Below, piece after piece: positions 16,086-24,280 of a DNA stretch of 28,659 nucleotides (positions within the stretch are counted from its first letter, which is position 1; each line of letters begins with the position of its first letter). The translations under genes and the position numbers were made by a program. The stretch is from JANQLU01 sp964434955 (lineage in GTDB: Bacteria > Planctomycetota > Planctomycetia > Pirellulales > Pirellulaceae): NCBI GenBank assembly GCA_964434955.1, contig CAYSXI010000050.1, forward strand, positions 1 to 28,659, in the 5' to 3' direction. The notes below the pieces were generated by a model that made no database searches, was not told the origin of the DNA, and saw nothing but the letters and a program-made list of their open reading frames with translations.

Positions 16086-16880
16086 ATGACGGATCCACAA
16101 CCCTGGAATTTGATCAACGCAAACTACGCCCAGATCAAGGAGATGGAGTTTGAAGTTGCCGTGTTGCCACTCGGTGCAACCGAGCCACACAACCTGCACC
16201 TGCCCTACGGAACGGATGTCTTTGAAGCCACGAAAATTGGTGAATCCATTTGTGGCTACGCGAACGATCAGGGTGGATCCGTTGTTCTGCTTCCAACGAT
16301 TCCTTATGGGACCGAAACCAACTTGCGGGAATTCCCGTTGGCAATGAACTTGAATCCTTCGACCTTGAACCTGGTGATTACGGATTTAGTTGATTCGCTC
16401 ATTCAATCGGGAATCCATAAAGTTGTTTTGTTGAACAGCCACGGGGGCAACGAATTCAAACCGTTGCTCCGTGAACTTTCGGGCGCGGTCGACGCCCATT
16501 TGTTTTTGTGCAACTGGTACCACGTGATCAAAGACTTGTACCACGAGGTCTTTGACGTGGCAGAAGATCACGCGGGTGAAATGGAAACGTCATTTGGGTT
16601 GGCGTATTTTCCGGAGTTGGTTGCAATAAACGATGACGGAAGTCTAAGGGCCGATGAGGCGATAACGAGAAAGATGCGTTTCGAGGCGTTGAACGAGGGT
16701 TGGGTGTCGATCACAAGGCCTTGGCATCTGTTGACCACCAACTCGGGGGCGGCCAACCCGCATGCGGCATCCGCAGAGAAAGGCGAAAGGTTGATGCAGC
16801 TCTTGGTCGAGCGATTGGGACCATTCCTGGTCGAACTGTCAAAGAGCCCAATCGATTCGGAATTCCCTTTCGAAGTCTAG
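16086..16880 (+). CDS. Creatininase-family amidohydrolase
   Basis: 264 residues, normal for the family (PF02633). Metal-site motifs are intact: LPLGATEPHNLHLPYGTD (27-44; E33, H35, D44), VVLLNSHGGNEF (113-124; H119) and DHAGEMETS (161-169; E165). PYGTETNLREFP lies where the substrate loop is expected. The family includes creatininase, formamide hydrolases of riboflavin/F420 synthesis and the mycofactocin peptidase; this sequence alone does not say which amide is cleaved, and creatinine is not the likeliest substrate. No signal peptide. It is a single-gene unit with no cofactor-synthesis neighbours. The ATG has no strong Shine-Dalgarno sequence, but the N-terminus matches the family. Confidence 0.92.
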   Translation: MTDPQPWNLINANYAQIKEMEFEVAVLPLGATEPHNLHLPYGTDVFEATKIGESICGYANDQGGSVVLLPTIPYGTETNLREFPLAMNLNPSTLNLVITDLVDSLIQSGIHKVVLLNSHGGNEFKPLLRELSGAVDAHLFLCNWYHVIKDLYHEVFDVAEDHAGEMETSFGLAYFPELVAINDDGSLRADEAITRKMRFEALNEGWVSITRPWHLLTTNSGAANPHAASAEKGERLMQLLVERLGPFLVELSKSPIDSEFPFEV

Positions 16881-17273
16881 GCTCCGAATAAAGTGGATTG
16901 GAGTAGGGGTTGGGGCAATGGGGCGAGGCAACGCGGCCAAGGCCAAGTTCGAAACGGCAGTGCCCTTGCGGAAAATTTTCCGAGAATCCGACTGCGAAAC
17001 TTTGATCGGTTTCCATCGGGCTTTGAGAGTGGCCGGTGACGAGCCAAGGGTCGAATGCGGTACCCGGGATTCGCTGAATCAGCGGGACCAAGGTGAGCGC
17101 GCTCGGCCAAATCAAACTTGGCTGAGAGACAGTTTCCGCGGGGCTCTTTTTTCTTATCTTCTAAAAGGAACGGTGTTTCTTCGCGGCTTGCAAATGGCGA
17201 TATTTGACCAAGATGGTGGGTCACCCTTATATCACCGAACTTAGACGCAACAAGACTGTCTTGATCTTCGCCG
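16881..17273. other. Gene-free gap
   Basis: A minus-strand frame covers most of the gap but its product has no protein-like features and no usable start. The only structure seen is a 14-bp perfect palindrome, CGGAAAATTTTCCG, at 16969-16982. Confidence 0.45.
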
Positions 17274-17302
17274 TTGACCGGAAATAGGGCCGAGTTTAGA
17301 AT
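17274..17302 (+). promoter_or_regulatory. Sigma-70-type promoter for tRNA-His
   Basis: TTGACC (17274-17279) and TAGAAT (17297-17302) are separated by exactly 17 bp and each differs from consensus at one base. Transcription would start near 17309, about 28 bases before the mature tRNA, which fits a short 5' leader removed by RNase P. Confidence 0.75.
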
Positions 17303-17336
17303 CATTTCTCTTCCAAATTGGCAGAAATGCAAAAAC

Positions 17337-17411
17337 GGTGGCTGTAGCTCAGTTGGTTAGAGCGTCGGATTGTGGTTCCGAAAGTCGGGGGTTCGAATCC
17401 CCTCAGCCACC
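17337..17411 (+). tRNA. tRNA-His (GTG)
   Basis: The sequence folds as a complete cloverleaf. GTGGCTG (17338-17344) pairs with CAGCCAC (17404-17410). The D arm has AGCTCAGTTGGTTAGAGC, and the anticodon arm TCGGA-TTGTGGT-TCCGA carries anticodon GTG. The T arm has GGGGGTTCGAATCCCC. A G at 17337 can pair with C at 17411, giving the extra G-1:C73 pair that marks histidine tRNAs in bacteria. CCA is not encoded. It is flanked by its own promoter and terminator, so it is a single-gene unit. Confidence 0.97.
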
Positions 17412-17416
17412 CTCAC

Positions 17417-17452
17417 AAACCCCGCAGGACTTTTGGTTCTTCGGGGTTTTTT
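17417..17452 (+). terminator. Intrinsic terminator after tRNA-His
   Basis: AAACCCCG (17417-17424) pairs perfectly with CGGGGTTT (17442-17449), followed by more T residues to 17452. The 17-base loop can partly pair inside. It begins a few bases after the tRNA. Confidence 0.88.
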
Positions 17453-17616
17453 CGTGCCTCGCTGAATTCGGATCAGGAATTTGAAAAGGCGGGAAAATCT
17501 CGGACCTCGCTGGCCGTTAGACAATGCATTCTCAACGCGAAATGTGGACCCGAAACAATCATGGATAAGTCGAACAGATTGCTTTGCAGGTTTAAGCTGC
17601 AACTTCCGTGCAAGAC

Positions 17617-17898
17617 CTAAGTTCTCCAGCGTGATGAACGTGGAAGCGCATCGCCAGTTGCAAGACGATGGGACTTGGCAGCTTTTCGCGGATCGGGCAG
17701 ATCATCGTCTAGGACTACCGATTCTCCAACCTGAACCACGATCCAACCTTCCTCCCAAGTATTGTCTGCGTGCTGAAGTCGAAGAACTTTGTTTCGACGG
17801 GCGAATTTTCTGGGGATGTAGGTCACCATCTCCTTGCTTACGGATTCTGATTCCTTTTTCCGAAGGGTGCACTGTCGATATTCGATTTTTTTAGCCAT
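17617..17898 (-). CDS. Small hypothetical protein, 93 aa
   Basis: I do not recognise a named family. ATG at 17898 was chosen because GAGGAAACC precedes it; the frame extends to 17997 but without support. The product MAKKIEYRQCTLRK... is soluble and charged, with a compact beta-like centre (NKVLRLQHADNTWEEGWIVVQVGESV, 37-62) followed by DDDLPDPRKAAKSHRLATGDALP. The good ribosome binding site, the sensible amino-acid make-up and a defined 149-bp divergent spacer to the lipoprotein gene support a real gene. No cysteine pairs, signal peptide or membrane segment. Function unknown. Confidence 0.75.
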   Translation of the reverse strand: MAKKIEYRQCTLRKKESESVSKEMVTYIPRKFARRNKVLRLQHADNTWEEGWIVVQVGESVVLDDDLPDPRKAAKSHRLATGDALPRSSRWRT

Positions 17899-18047
17899 GG
17901 TTTCCTCAGGGTCTGAATCCAATTCAGACACCGTTTCCGGGGCAAGGTTCGTTGATGTCGTGCGGACAGATTCATGTTGCCATCTGTGTTTCCGCATACG
18001 GGATCAAGTACAATCGGATTTTCGTTTCAATCGCGGGGTGTGTGAAA

Positions 18048-18368
18048 ATGAAAAAATTCTCTTTGATGTTCCTGATTCTCTTCGCCCTTGGCTGCGGTGC
18101 CTCGAAGACGACGGAGCTAACAATTGACGGAAGCAGTGAGGCGGCCTTTGATGCGTCGCTCGACAAAATCGAGAAATCCCTCGATGCGGAGAAAGCTAAA
18201 CAGTTTGAGGAAGCTTTGTTGGCGGTGGTCGCTAGCGACACGCTTAGCGGAAAGCCACTTGAAGAAACCCGGAAGTCACTCAATGGCCTGAGCGCGGACG
18301 ATGTGATCAAGAAAGGCACCGAGGCGAAGAAGGCAAACAAAAAAAGAGCCGACGATATGTTCAAGTAG
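18048..18368 (+). CDS. Small lipoprotein (DUF6694-like)
   Basis: 106 residues from ATG at 18048. The N-terminus is a lipoprotein signal: MKKFSLMFLILFALGC, with the lipidated Cys at 16. The rest is charged and helical: TIDGSSEAAFDASLDKIEKSLDAEKAKQFEEALLAVVASD, then LNGLSADDVIKKGTEAKK. That pattern (a DGSSEEAF...SL, then E...A, then LNGLTADDVI) resembles small lipoproteins I recall as DUF6694; the family name should be treated as tentative. Presumed to be membrane-anchored outside the cytoplasm. The upstream in-frame extension to 17952 overlaps the divergent promoter space and was rejected. Confidence 0.85.
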   Translation: MKKFSLMFLILFALGCGASKTTELTIDGSSEAAFDASLDKIEKSLDAEKAKQFEEALLAVVASDTLSGKPLEETRKSLNGLSADDVIKKGTEAKKANKKRADDMFK

Positions 18369-18408
18369 TCGGCGTAAGAACAACGATTCCGAAATTCAAC
18401 TTTGAATA

Positions 18409-18443
18409 CAAAACCCCTGCGAATCGAATTCGTTCCGCAGGGG
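18409..18443 (-). terminator. Intrinsic terminator between convergent lipoprotein and GDSL genes
   Basis: CCCCTGCG (18414-18421) pairs perfectly with CGCAGGGG (18436-18443), loop of 14. Read on the minus strand the hairpin is followed by TTTTG, so it mainly serves the GDSL hydrolase gene ending at 18482. The plus-strand side lacks a T-tract, so it may stop the lipoprotein transcript less well. Confidence 0.78.
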
Positions 18444-18481
18444 ATTGATCGCTGGCCGCAGCATGAAGTCCGGAGGACGCG

Positions 18482-19408
18482 CTACCGGCCCCTTCGAGTC
18501 GAACGGCGACGCAGTTTCTTCATCGCGGCGTCGGCAAAAATCTCGTGACCTCGCGTCGTCGGATGTACCGTATCCCAAAAAAGAAACGTGTCGGGATCTC
18601 CCCCCGCTAACAGGTAGGGATCGGTGACATTTGTAAAGTTGTAACGGTCAGGTCGGGCGACGATCTTTCGCATCAAACCAAAAACGTCCAAGCGAGTTGT
18701 TTTGATTCCGCCCGCTCTCAATTGATAAAGATTGATATCAAGGACAAAGTTGTAGAAGGCGGAGGCGAATGACAAGCCGAAGGGATCTTCGGAGAGGCCG
18801 AAGGGAGTCGAACCGAGGTCAGGAAGGTTGACAACGAGGATGTGCTCGGCACCTCGCTGGTGAAGTCGTTCGACGGCAGTCGCTGTATTGGAAACTCCGT
18901 TGGCGATGGTGGACCAGGACGGTCCATCGAGGAAAAAGTCATTGGCGCCGGCCCACACAATATACAACGCGTCTGGGTCCGCTTGATTGCCACCTAATCC
19001 AAATTCAAACAGGTCAATCTGGTCCAACAGTCCGGGAAACTCGACAAATCCAGGAATGTCATTGAAGTTATCTCTCCCGGTCGTGGCGCCACCAATCGCG
19101 AAATTCACTAGCGACCCCTCTTCGACTTCGAGGCTTTGAGCCAGATACTCAACCCATACCAAGCCATTCGAAAAACGGCCTTCGAAGTAAGGCGGGGGAG
19201 GCGAGCCCGTCAAAGAAAAAAGGTTTCCGGTATCGGATAGACTGTCGCCAAAGACATAGATCCCCGAATAGGAAGGGTCCGAATGGGAAGGGTTTGGATC
19301 TTTGCCTCGGATTGGACGTTGGGCGCTTGCCGTTTCTCCGAAGGTTGCCAGAGAAACTGCTGTTATCAAGGCAATAATCAGCAGCTTCAAATTCTTGTCG
19401 ATTCTCAT
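18482..19408 (-). CDS. Secreted GDSL/SGNH-family hydrolase
   Basis: 308 residues. ATG at 19408 follows GGAGAAAAAGAAAA, a clear Shine-Dalgarno. Residues 1-29 are a signal peptide ending TASA-Q. Block I is YVFGDSLSDTGNLF (51-64; nucleophile S56), block II VNFAIGGATTGRDN, block III IVWAGANDFF and block V DTVHPTTRGH (279-288; D279, H282). This arrangement is that of GDSL lipases/esterases close to the thermolabile haemolysin/choline esterase type. Expected to be exported and to cleave an ester; substrate unknown. The C-terminus is very basic (KKLRRRSTRRGR). Single-gene unit with a terminator downstream. Confidence 0.93.
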   Translation of the reverse strand: MRIDKNLKLLIIALITAVSLATFGETASAQRPIRGKDPNPSHSDPSYSGIYVFGDSLSDTGNLFSLTGSPPPPYFEGRFSNGLVWVEYLAQSLEVEEGSLVNFAIGGATTGRDNFNDIPGFVEFPGLLDQIDLFEFGLGGNQADPDALYIVWAGANDFFLDGPSWSTIANGVSNTATAVERLHQRGAEHILVVNLPDLGSTPFGLSEDPFGLSFASAFYNFVLDINLYQLRAGGIKTTRLDVFGLMRKIVARPDRYNFTNVTDPYLLAGGDPDTFLFWDTVHPTTRGHEIFADAAMKKLRRRSTRRGR

Positions 19409-19696
19409 TTTTCTTTTTCTCCAAGTAAAAAATGTTGCGAGCCGATTTGCTTCGCAACCAATGATGTCAACCGGAATCGGTGTTAAACGAGATTGGACAC
19501 GTACGCGTTATTGAAACGGATTTTGGGTCTCAAAAAGTAAAGTTAAAAAAGAACTTTTCCAAAATTTGTCGAGCCGCCATTTGAACCACCCCGAAAGGAC
19601 GGGCTGCCGAACGGCGACGTTAGTTCCGTTTTTTGATTGACAGTCTTTCTTTTGTTCGCGATCCAAGAAGATAATGAAGTAGGCGTGAGAGAGAAA

Positions 19697-22600
19697 ATGA
19701 GTGATCGTGAAGTATCAATTGATGAACGTGCCGAGTTGGTCCGAATCTGCCATGATTTCGAAGACCATTGGAGTCTCGAGCGGCGGGCCAGTTATCGCGA
19801 GTACCTGCTGCGCGTCAGCAATCGGCTTCGCGTGCAACTGTTCAAGATGTTGATTGCGATCGACCAAGATCGCCTTTCCGAGTTTGGAAAATCGCTCGAC
19901 CCAGGTGAGTTCAGTCAATTCGGCGTAAAAGCAGTTCAGATCGTCAAGGATTTGGTATCGCGAGATCGGATCGCCGACCCAATAAACCAATCCATTTTGG
20001 AAACGGGCGTCGAAGCGTCCGGCAATACCGAACCGCTATTCATGAAATCCGAATGGATCGGCCCCTATCAGTTGATTCGCGAAGTCGGAGTAGGTGGCAT
20101 GGGTTCCGTTTGGCTAGCTCAACAAACGGATCCTGTTAAACGCGAAGTTGCGATCAAACTGATTCGTTCCGTTCGCAAGTCCCGTGAAATCATTAAGCGT
20201 TTTGATCGCGAGCGACAGACACTCGCGTTAATGGACCATCCCAACATCGCCAAAATTCTGGATGCTGGTGAGGTCGACGAGGGCACCCCATACTTTGCAA
20301 TGGAGTTCGTTGCGGGGATGCCCATCAACAAATTCTGTGATCAAAATCAGTTTACCATCAGGCAACGGCTCGAGTTATTTGTTGATGTTTGCCTGGCTTT
20401 TGATCACGCCCATAAAAAAGGAATATTGCATCGGGATATCAAGCCATCAAACATTCTAGTTCAAGAAATTGATGGCCGGCCCGTTGTCAAAGTCATCGAC
20501 TTTGGGCTCGCGAAAGTTGTTGCCAGTGACTCCGACTATCAACAATCGGAATACACGGCGGCTGGAGCTCTGTTGGGCACGATTCACTACATGAGCCCGG
20601 AGCAGTCGGAGCTGAATCCCAAACTTCTGCGAAGAACTTCGGATGTCTATTCACTGGGATTGGTTCTTTATGAGCTGTTGGCCGGTGTTCTACCACTGAC
20701 GCGTGAAGAGATTCGCGACCTGCCAATCCTTAAGGTTTTGGAGTTGATTCGAAATCGAGAAACGATTCCTGCTGCGCGAAAGTTTGATCAATCGTCAAAT
20801 CGGGAGCGGATCGCAAGTAATCGACAGCTTACGGTCCAAAGGTTGCGGTCGATTCTCGTCGGTGATCTCGACAACATCATGCGGAAAGCGACAGAAAATG
20901 TTCCGCGAAATCGATACCAGTCAACGCGAGAGTTTACGGAAGACATCCAGTGTTTCCTGAACTTTGAGGTTGTCTCGGCGCGACCCCACTCCAAGGTCTA
21001 CCAACTTCGGAAATTCATTCAGCGGCATCGGGTCTTGTTCGGTTCAGCCGCTACGGTCTTTTTTGCATTGCTACTTGGGATCGTGGGAACCGGATCGTTC
21101 GCATTTCTAGCCAATCGATCCGCACACGAGGCCAGGAAGGAGGCTTTGCGGTCGAAACAATTGGAACGCAAGGCCACAGAAAACCTGGGCTTGGCGGAAA
21201 GAAAAGAAAAGGAAGCCAAACAAGCGGCGAAGCTACTCGCGAAAGAAAACCGGCAGCGAACACGAGAGTTGGCGCGGGCGCGTCTGATCAGTTCCCAGCG
21301 GCTTTGGGACGCGGGTAATGCAAGGGACTCCACGGTCGCGCTGTTGGATGTCCCATCCGAGTTCCGTGACGAAGCCTGGCAGCTCGCCATGGTGCGTAAT
21401 CGGGGCAGTCGCGAAACCCTTTACATAGGCGGCCGACCTGGTGCAGTGGAGTTTCTGAAACGTGGTGACATCGTTGTGGCGGATTACTTCGGAAAAATTT
21501 CGCGATGGAACCGAAAGACTGGCGAGCGCCTGTGGACGACCCCCAGCTTGAAAGGATCGAACGTCGCGATGAGCCGGTTCAAAGGACTGATCGTTTCCCC
21601 CGATGGTTCCAGAATGTTTGCGGCGATCGAAAATCAAATCCATGTTTTGGATGTTGAGTCGGGAAATTTCACCGCAAAGCTGGATCTCGAGAATGTCAGC
21701 GCAATTTCGATTGCCGAGAAGGTTGGGTGGATTGCGGGTGTCGGTATCGATGGCACGGTGCGAATCTGGGAAATGAAAAATCTCAAACTGATTCATCGAT
21801 TTCAGGCCGACGGTGATTACCATCGGGTGATCGCGATTTCTCCGGATGGTAAGAACGTTGCAACCGCAGGCGACGAGAATATTACGTTTTGGTCAACGGA
21901 GGATTCGTCCCGGCAAAAAGTGTTCAACCACCAATGGGGTGCGCCTACGCGCTTGCGAGGCATCAGCAAGATTGCGTTTTCCGACGACCATCGTTTCTTG
22001 GCCGGTATCCATTCGCAGCATGCAAGTATCAAGGTCTGGTCGATTCAATCCGAAGTCAATGTGCGCGAATTCAACACTCCGAAAGAACCTTGTACGGATT
22101 TTCGTTTTTCAAACAAGGGTCAGTTGCTCGTTTCCGTCTCGAGAGATAAACGGGGGTACGTTTGGGAGTTGGAGAATGGCCAGCTGGTCGATCGGCTCGT
22201 TGGGCATCTTGGCCGCCTGACTTCTGTTGCCACGAGTCCCAGCTCTTCTTTGGTGGCATCAACCAGTTTGGATGGAGCCGTGAAGTTCTGGCCGCTAAAA
22301 AGTGGACAGGACTGGAATTGGCCGAACGCCCACAACGGAAAAAAGATTAACGATATCGCGATCAACTATGACGGTACCAAGATGGCGACCTGCGGCAGTG
22401 ACGGGCAGATAAAAATTTGGCAATTATCAGGAAACCGGTTTGAGCCAATCCAACTTAAGACGTTGTCGGCAAACCCTGTCAAATGGTGGAACTCCGTTGA
22501 TTTTCATCCTTCGAAGGACCTGCTCTGTGCAGCGGGGAATAGCGGAAATCTGTTTGCATGGGACCTCGAAGGTGGTTCACCTGTAATCACAATCAAGGCG

Positions 22601-23470
22601 CACAAACGCATCATCAATGAGGCTCGATTCATTGAAGGTGGAAGCAAAATCTTGAGTGCGTCGGATGATCAAACTGTAAAAGTAATCAATCTCGATCGCC
22701 GAAACGTGGAGAGATCATTTCGCGTCGAGAACAATGTATCGCCAAAGCCGGAGATAGCGATCCACCCATCCCGGCCAGTCTTTGCCGCATACGGCCTCGG
22801 AAAAATCTACCTCTGGAACTATGAGACAGGCGAAAAATTGAACTCGTTGTCAGGTGGACATTCTTATTCTCGAATAAAGTTCTTGCAAAACGAATCGAAG
22901 CTGGGGTTCACTCAAAGTACCAACGGGCTGTTTGCAACCGACACTCAATCCGGAAAAATATCGGCTCGGTTCGAGGGCCACCGATCAACCGTTGTCGACT
23001 ATTGGGTTTTGAACGACGAAACATTGATCACGTTTTCTCGAAGCGACGGGGAATTCAAATGTTGGGATGAAGCATCGGGGCAAGAACTATTGTCGTTTGA
23101 TTTGCCTGGTCACCAAGTCACTTCCGTTTGTCGAATGCACGACAAAACCGGCTTTGTTCTGGGTGACAGTCAAGGAAATCTCACGGCGATAAAAATTCCG
23201 AATTTGGAATTCAAGATCATGGAACGGGATGGCATTTCCTGGACCGGAATCGCCTTTGACCGGGATGGAAGATTGTTTAGTCGCGACTTGGACAAAAATG
23301 TCTATTTGTGGGACTTGAAATCAGGAAAGGCGACGAAAAATGAATGGAAAGGTGGCTGGCAGGCGAGTGCAATTGGGCTTGAATGGCAGGCTCGGGTTTA
23401 TGGCAACAAAATTCTTTTGCAAAGACGAAAAAACGCTGCACTACGCAGTCGAATCGGAGTCGGGCAATAG
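19697..23470 (+). CDS. Ser/Thr protein kinase with membrane segment and WD40 propeller
   Basis: 1257 residues from ATG at 19697 (MSDREVSID..., preceded by GAGAGAGAAA); an upstream TTG at 19637 is in frame but unlikely. Residues 1-120 are a helical N-terminal domain. The Hanks-type kinase domain spans about 124-400: GVGGMGSVWLA, K154 in VAIK, HRDIKPSN (245-252; D247), DFG (268-270), GTIHYMSPEQ and SDVYSLGLVLYELLAG. A juxtamembrane stretch and one membrane segment (about 446-471) follow, then a Lys/Glu coiled coil (about 475-535), then many WD40-like blades to the end (SPDGKNVATAGDENITFW, TSTSLDGAVKFWPLKSG, YDGTKMATCGSDGQIKIW). All catalytic residues are present. The propeller should lie outside the cytoplasm and sense or bind a partner. 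Its last 30 bp overlap the convergent ECF sigma gene, a likely functional partner. Confidence 0.94.
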   Translation: MSDREVSIDERAELVRICHDFEDHWSLERRASYREYLLRVSNRLRVQLFKMLIAIDQDRLSEFGKSLDPGEFSQFGVKAVQIVKDLVSRDRIADPINQSILETGVEASGNTEPLFMKSEWIGPYQLIREVGVGGMGSVWLAQQTDPVKREVAIKLIRSVRKSREIIKRFDRERQTLALMDHPNIAKILDAGEVDEGTPYFAMEFVAGMPINKFCDQNQFTIRQRLELFVDVCLAFDHAHKKGILHRDIKPSNILVQEIDGRPVVKVIDFGLAKVVASDSDYQQSEYTAAGALLGTIHYMSPEQSELNPKLLRRTSDVYSLGLVLYELLAGVLPLTREEIRDLPILKVLELIRNRETIPAARKFDQSSNRERIASNRQLTVQRLRSILVGDLDNIMRKATENVPRNRYQSTREFTEDIQCFLNFEVVSARPHSKVYQLRKFIQRHRVLFGSAATVFFALLLGIVGTGSFAFLANRSAHEARKEALRSKQLERKATENLGLAERKEKEAKQAAKLLAKENRQRTRELARARLISSQRLWDAGNARDSTVALLDVPSEFRDEAWQLAMVRNRGSRETLYIGGRPGAVEFLKRGDIVVADYFGKISRWNRKTGERLWTTPSLKGSNVAMSRFKGLIVSPDGSRMFAAIENQIHVLDVESGNFTAKLDLENVSAISIAEKVGWIAGVGIDGTVRIWEMKNLKLIHRFQADGDYHRVIAISPDGKNVATAGDENITFWSTEDSSRQKVFNHQWGAPTRLRGISKIAFSDDHRFLAGIHSQHASIKVWSIQSEVNVREFNTPKEPCTDFRFSNKGQLLVSVSRDKRGYVWELENGQLVDRLVGHLGRLTSVATSPSSSLVASTSLDGAVKFWPLKSGQDWNWPNAHNGKKINDIAINYDGTKMATCGSDGQIKIWQLSGNRFEPIQLKTLSANPVKWWNSVDFHPSKDLLCAAGNSGNLFAWDLEGGSPVITIKAHKRIINEARFIEGGSKILSASDDQTVKVINLDRRNVERSFRVENNVSPKPEIAIHPSRPVFAAYGLGKIYLWNYETGEKLNSLSGGHSYSRIKFLQNESKLGFTQSTNGLFATDTQSGKISARFEGHRSTVVDYWVLNDETLITFSRSDGEFKCWDEASGQELLSFDLPGHQVTSVCRMHDKTGFVLGDSQGNLTAIKIPNLEFKIMERDGISWTGIAFDRDGRLFSRDLDKNVYLWDLKSGKATKNEWKGGWQASAIGLEWQARVYGNKILLQRRKNAALRSRIGVGQ

Positions 23471-24079
23471 ATTTTCGTTGAAACGGCTTTCCAATCGATC
23501 GTAAACCAACCTAAGCGTCGTATGCACGGTTTGCCGGGATCGATTGGTCAATTGCCCGATTTCTTTTTTTGAATGACCGGCCAAACGTAGCCAGGTGATC
23601 TCGGAAGCCTTGGCTGGCAAATCGTCGAGAACCAGTTCCAACTCTTCCAAAACCATTGAAACTGACTCCCCATCCGGACCCTTCTGTTGAATCAACTCGA
23701 TGACCTCGTTGAGGCCATCATTGTCGGTCGATCGCTTGGCTGCTTTGTGATGTCGTGCGTAACTTCTTGTTTTGAATAGCGTAATTTTCGAGAGCAGCTG
23801 CCAAAGTTGCCTCGAGTTCTCAAACTTGAATTCGCCTTCTTGATTTCGCCGGAAGAAAGTTCGAAAAGCGGATTGAACCACATCTTCTTCATCAAATCGT
23901 TTCAATAGATTTGCCTGGATATTGTTGGCGGCCAATCGGGCCAGTCGGGCAGCGTATTCTTCAAAAAGGTCTTTCTCGGCGGCGGAATCACCCGCTGACA
24001 GCTTCTTGAAAAATGTTTGCAGCGATTCGTCTTCCGGCGATCCACCCATCGGGTGCACTGGATCTCTGCTTTCATTCAT
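23441..24079 (-). CDS. ECF-type sigma factor of the planctomycete kinase-linked type
   Basis: 212 residues from ATG at 24079 (MNESRDPVHP). The frame is open to 24190, but that part spans three 16-bp repeats, a period that is not a multiple of three, so the inner start is preferred. Region 2: LFEEYAARLARLAANNIQ, FDEEDVVQSAFRTFFRR (62-78), QLWQLLSKITLFKTRSYARHH. Region 4: LEELELVLDDLPAKASEITWLRLAGHSKKEIGQLTNRSRQTVHTTLRLVYDRLESRF (145-200) with a clear helix-turn-helix. Sigma factors of this kind are commonly encoded beside Ser/Thr kinases in planctomycetes and may be controlled by phosphorylation (family knowledge; the partnership here is inferred). No FecR or other anti-sigma gene adjoins it. 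Confidence 0.92.
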   Translation of the reverse strand: MNESRDPVHPMGGSPEDESLQTFFKKLSAGDSAAEKDLFEEYAARLARLAANNIQANLLKRFDEEDVVQSAFRTFFRRNQEGEFKFENSRQLWQLLSKITLFKTRSYARHHKAAKRSTDNDGLNEVIELIQQKGPDGESVSMVLEELELVLDDLPAKASEITWLRLAGHSKKEIGQLTNRSRQTVHTTLRLVYDRLESRFNENLLPDSDSTA

Positions 24080-24097
24080 TAGCTTCTTGTTGTTTCG

Positions 24098-24145
24098 TTT
24101 CCAAACTCGCTTGTTTCCAGGCTCGCTTGTTTCCAAGCTGGCTTG
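24098..24145. repeat. Three 16-bp tandem repeats upstream of the sigma gene
   Basis: Units TTTCCAAACTCGCTTG, TTTCCAGGCTCGCTTG and TTTCCAAGCTGGCTTG lie head to tail at 24098, 24114 and 24130. They begin 18 bp upstream of the sigma-factor ATG, in its leader or promoter, and about 135 bp before the divergent propeller-protein gene. They could be repeated binding sites for a regulator. Confidence 0.75.
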
Positions 24146-24280
24146 GCCCAAAAGGAGGGTGTAGGCCCGAGCGAGGACCAAGATCGCCAAAAATAATCTC
24201 GAATTGGCATTACACTAAGCTTACCAAATCCAATTTGAGAGTGGACTTCCATTTCTTTTTTGGGTTGATCGGTGCGACTG

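Noticed and set aside
16877..17332. Minus-strand frame of 151 residues between creatininase-family gene and tRNA
   Set aside because: Composition is unlike the real genes, there is no usable ribosome binding site, and it covers the tRNA promoter.
19637..19696. Earlier TTG start for the kinase
   Set aside because: The 20 added residues have no conserved character; the ATG at 19697 has a purine-rich site upstream. The TTGACA here has no well-spaced -10 partner, so I do not call a promoter either.
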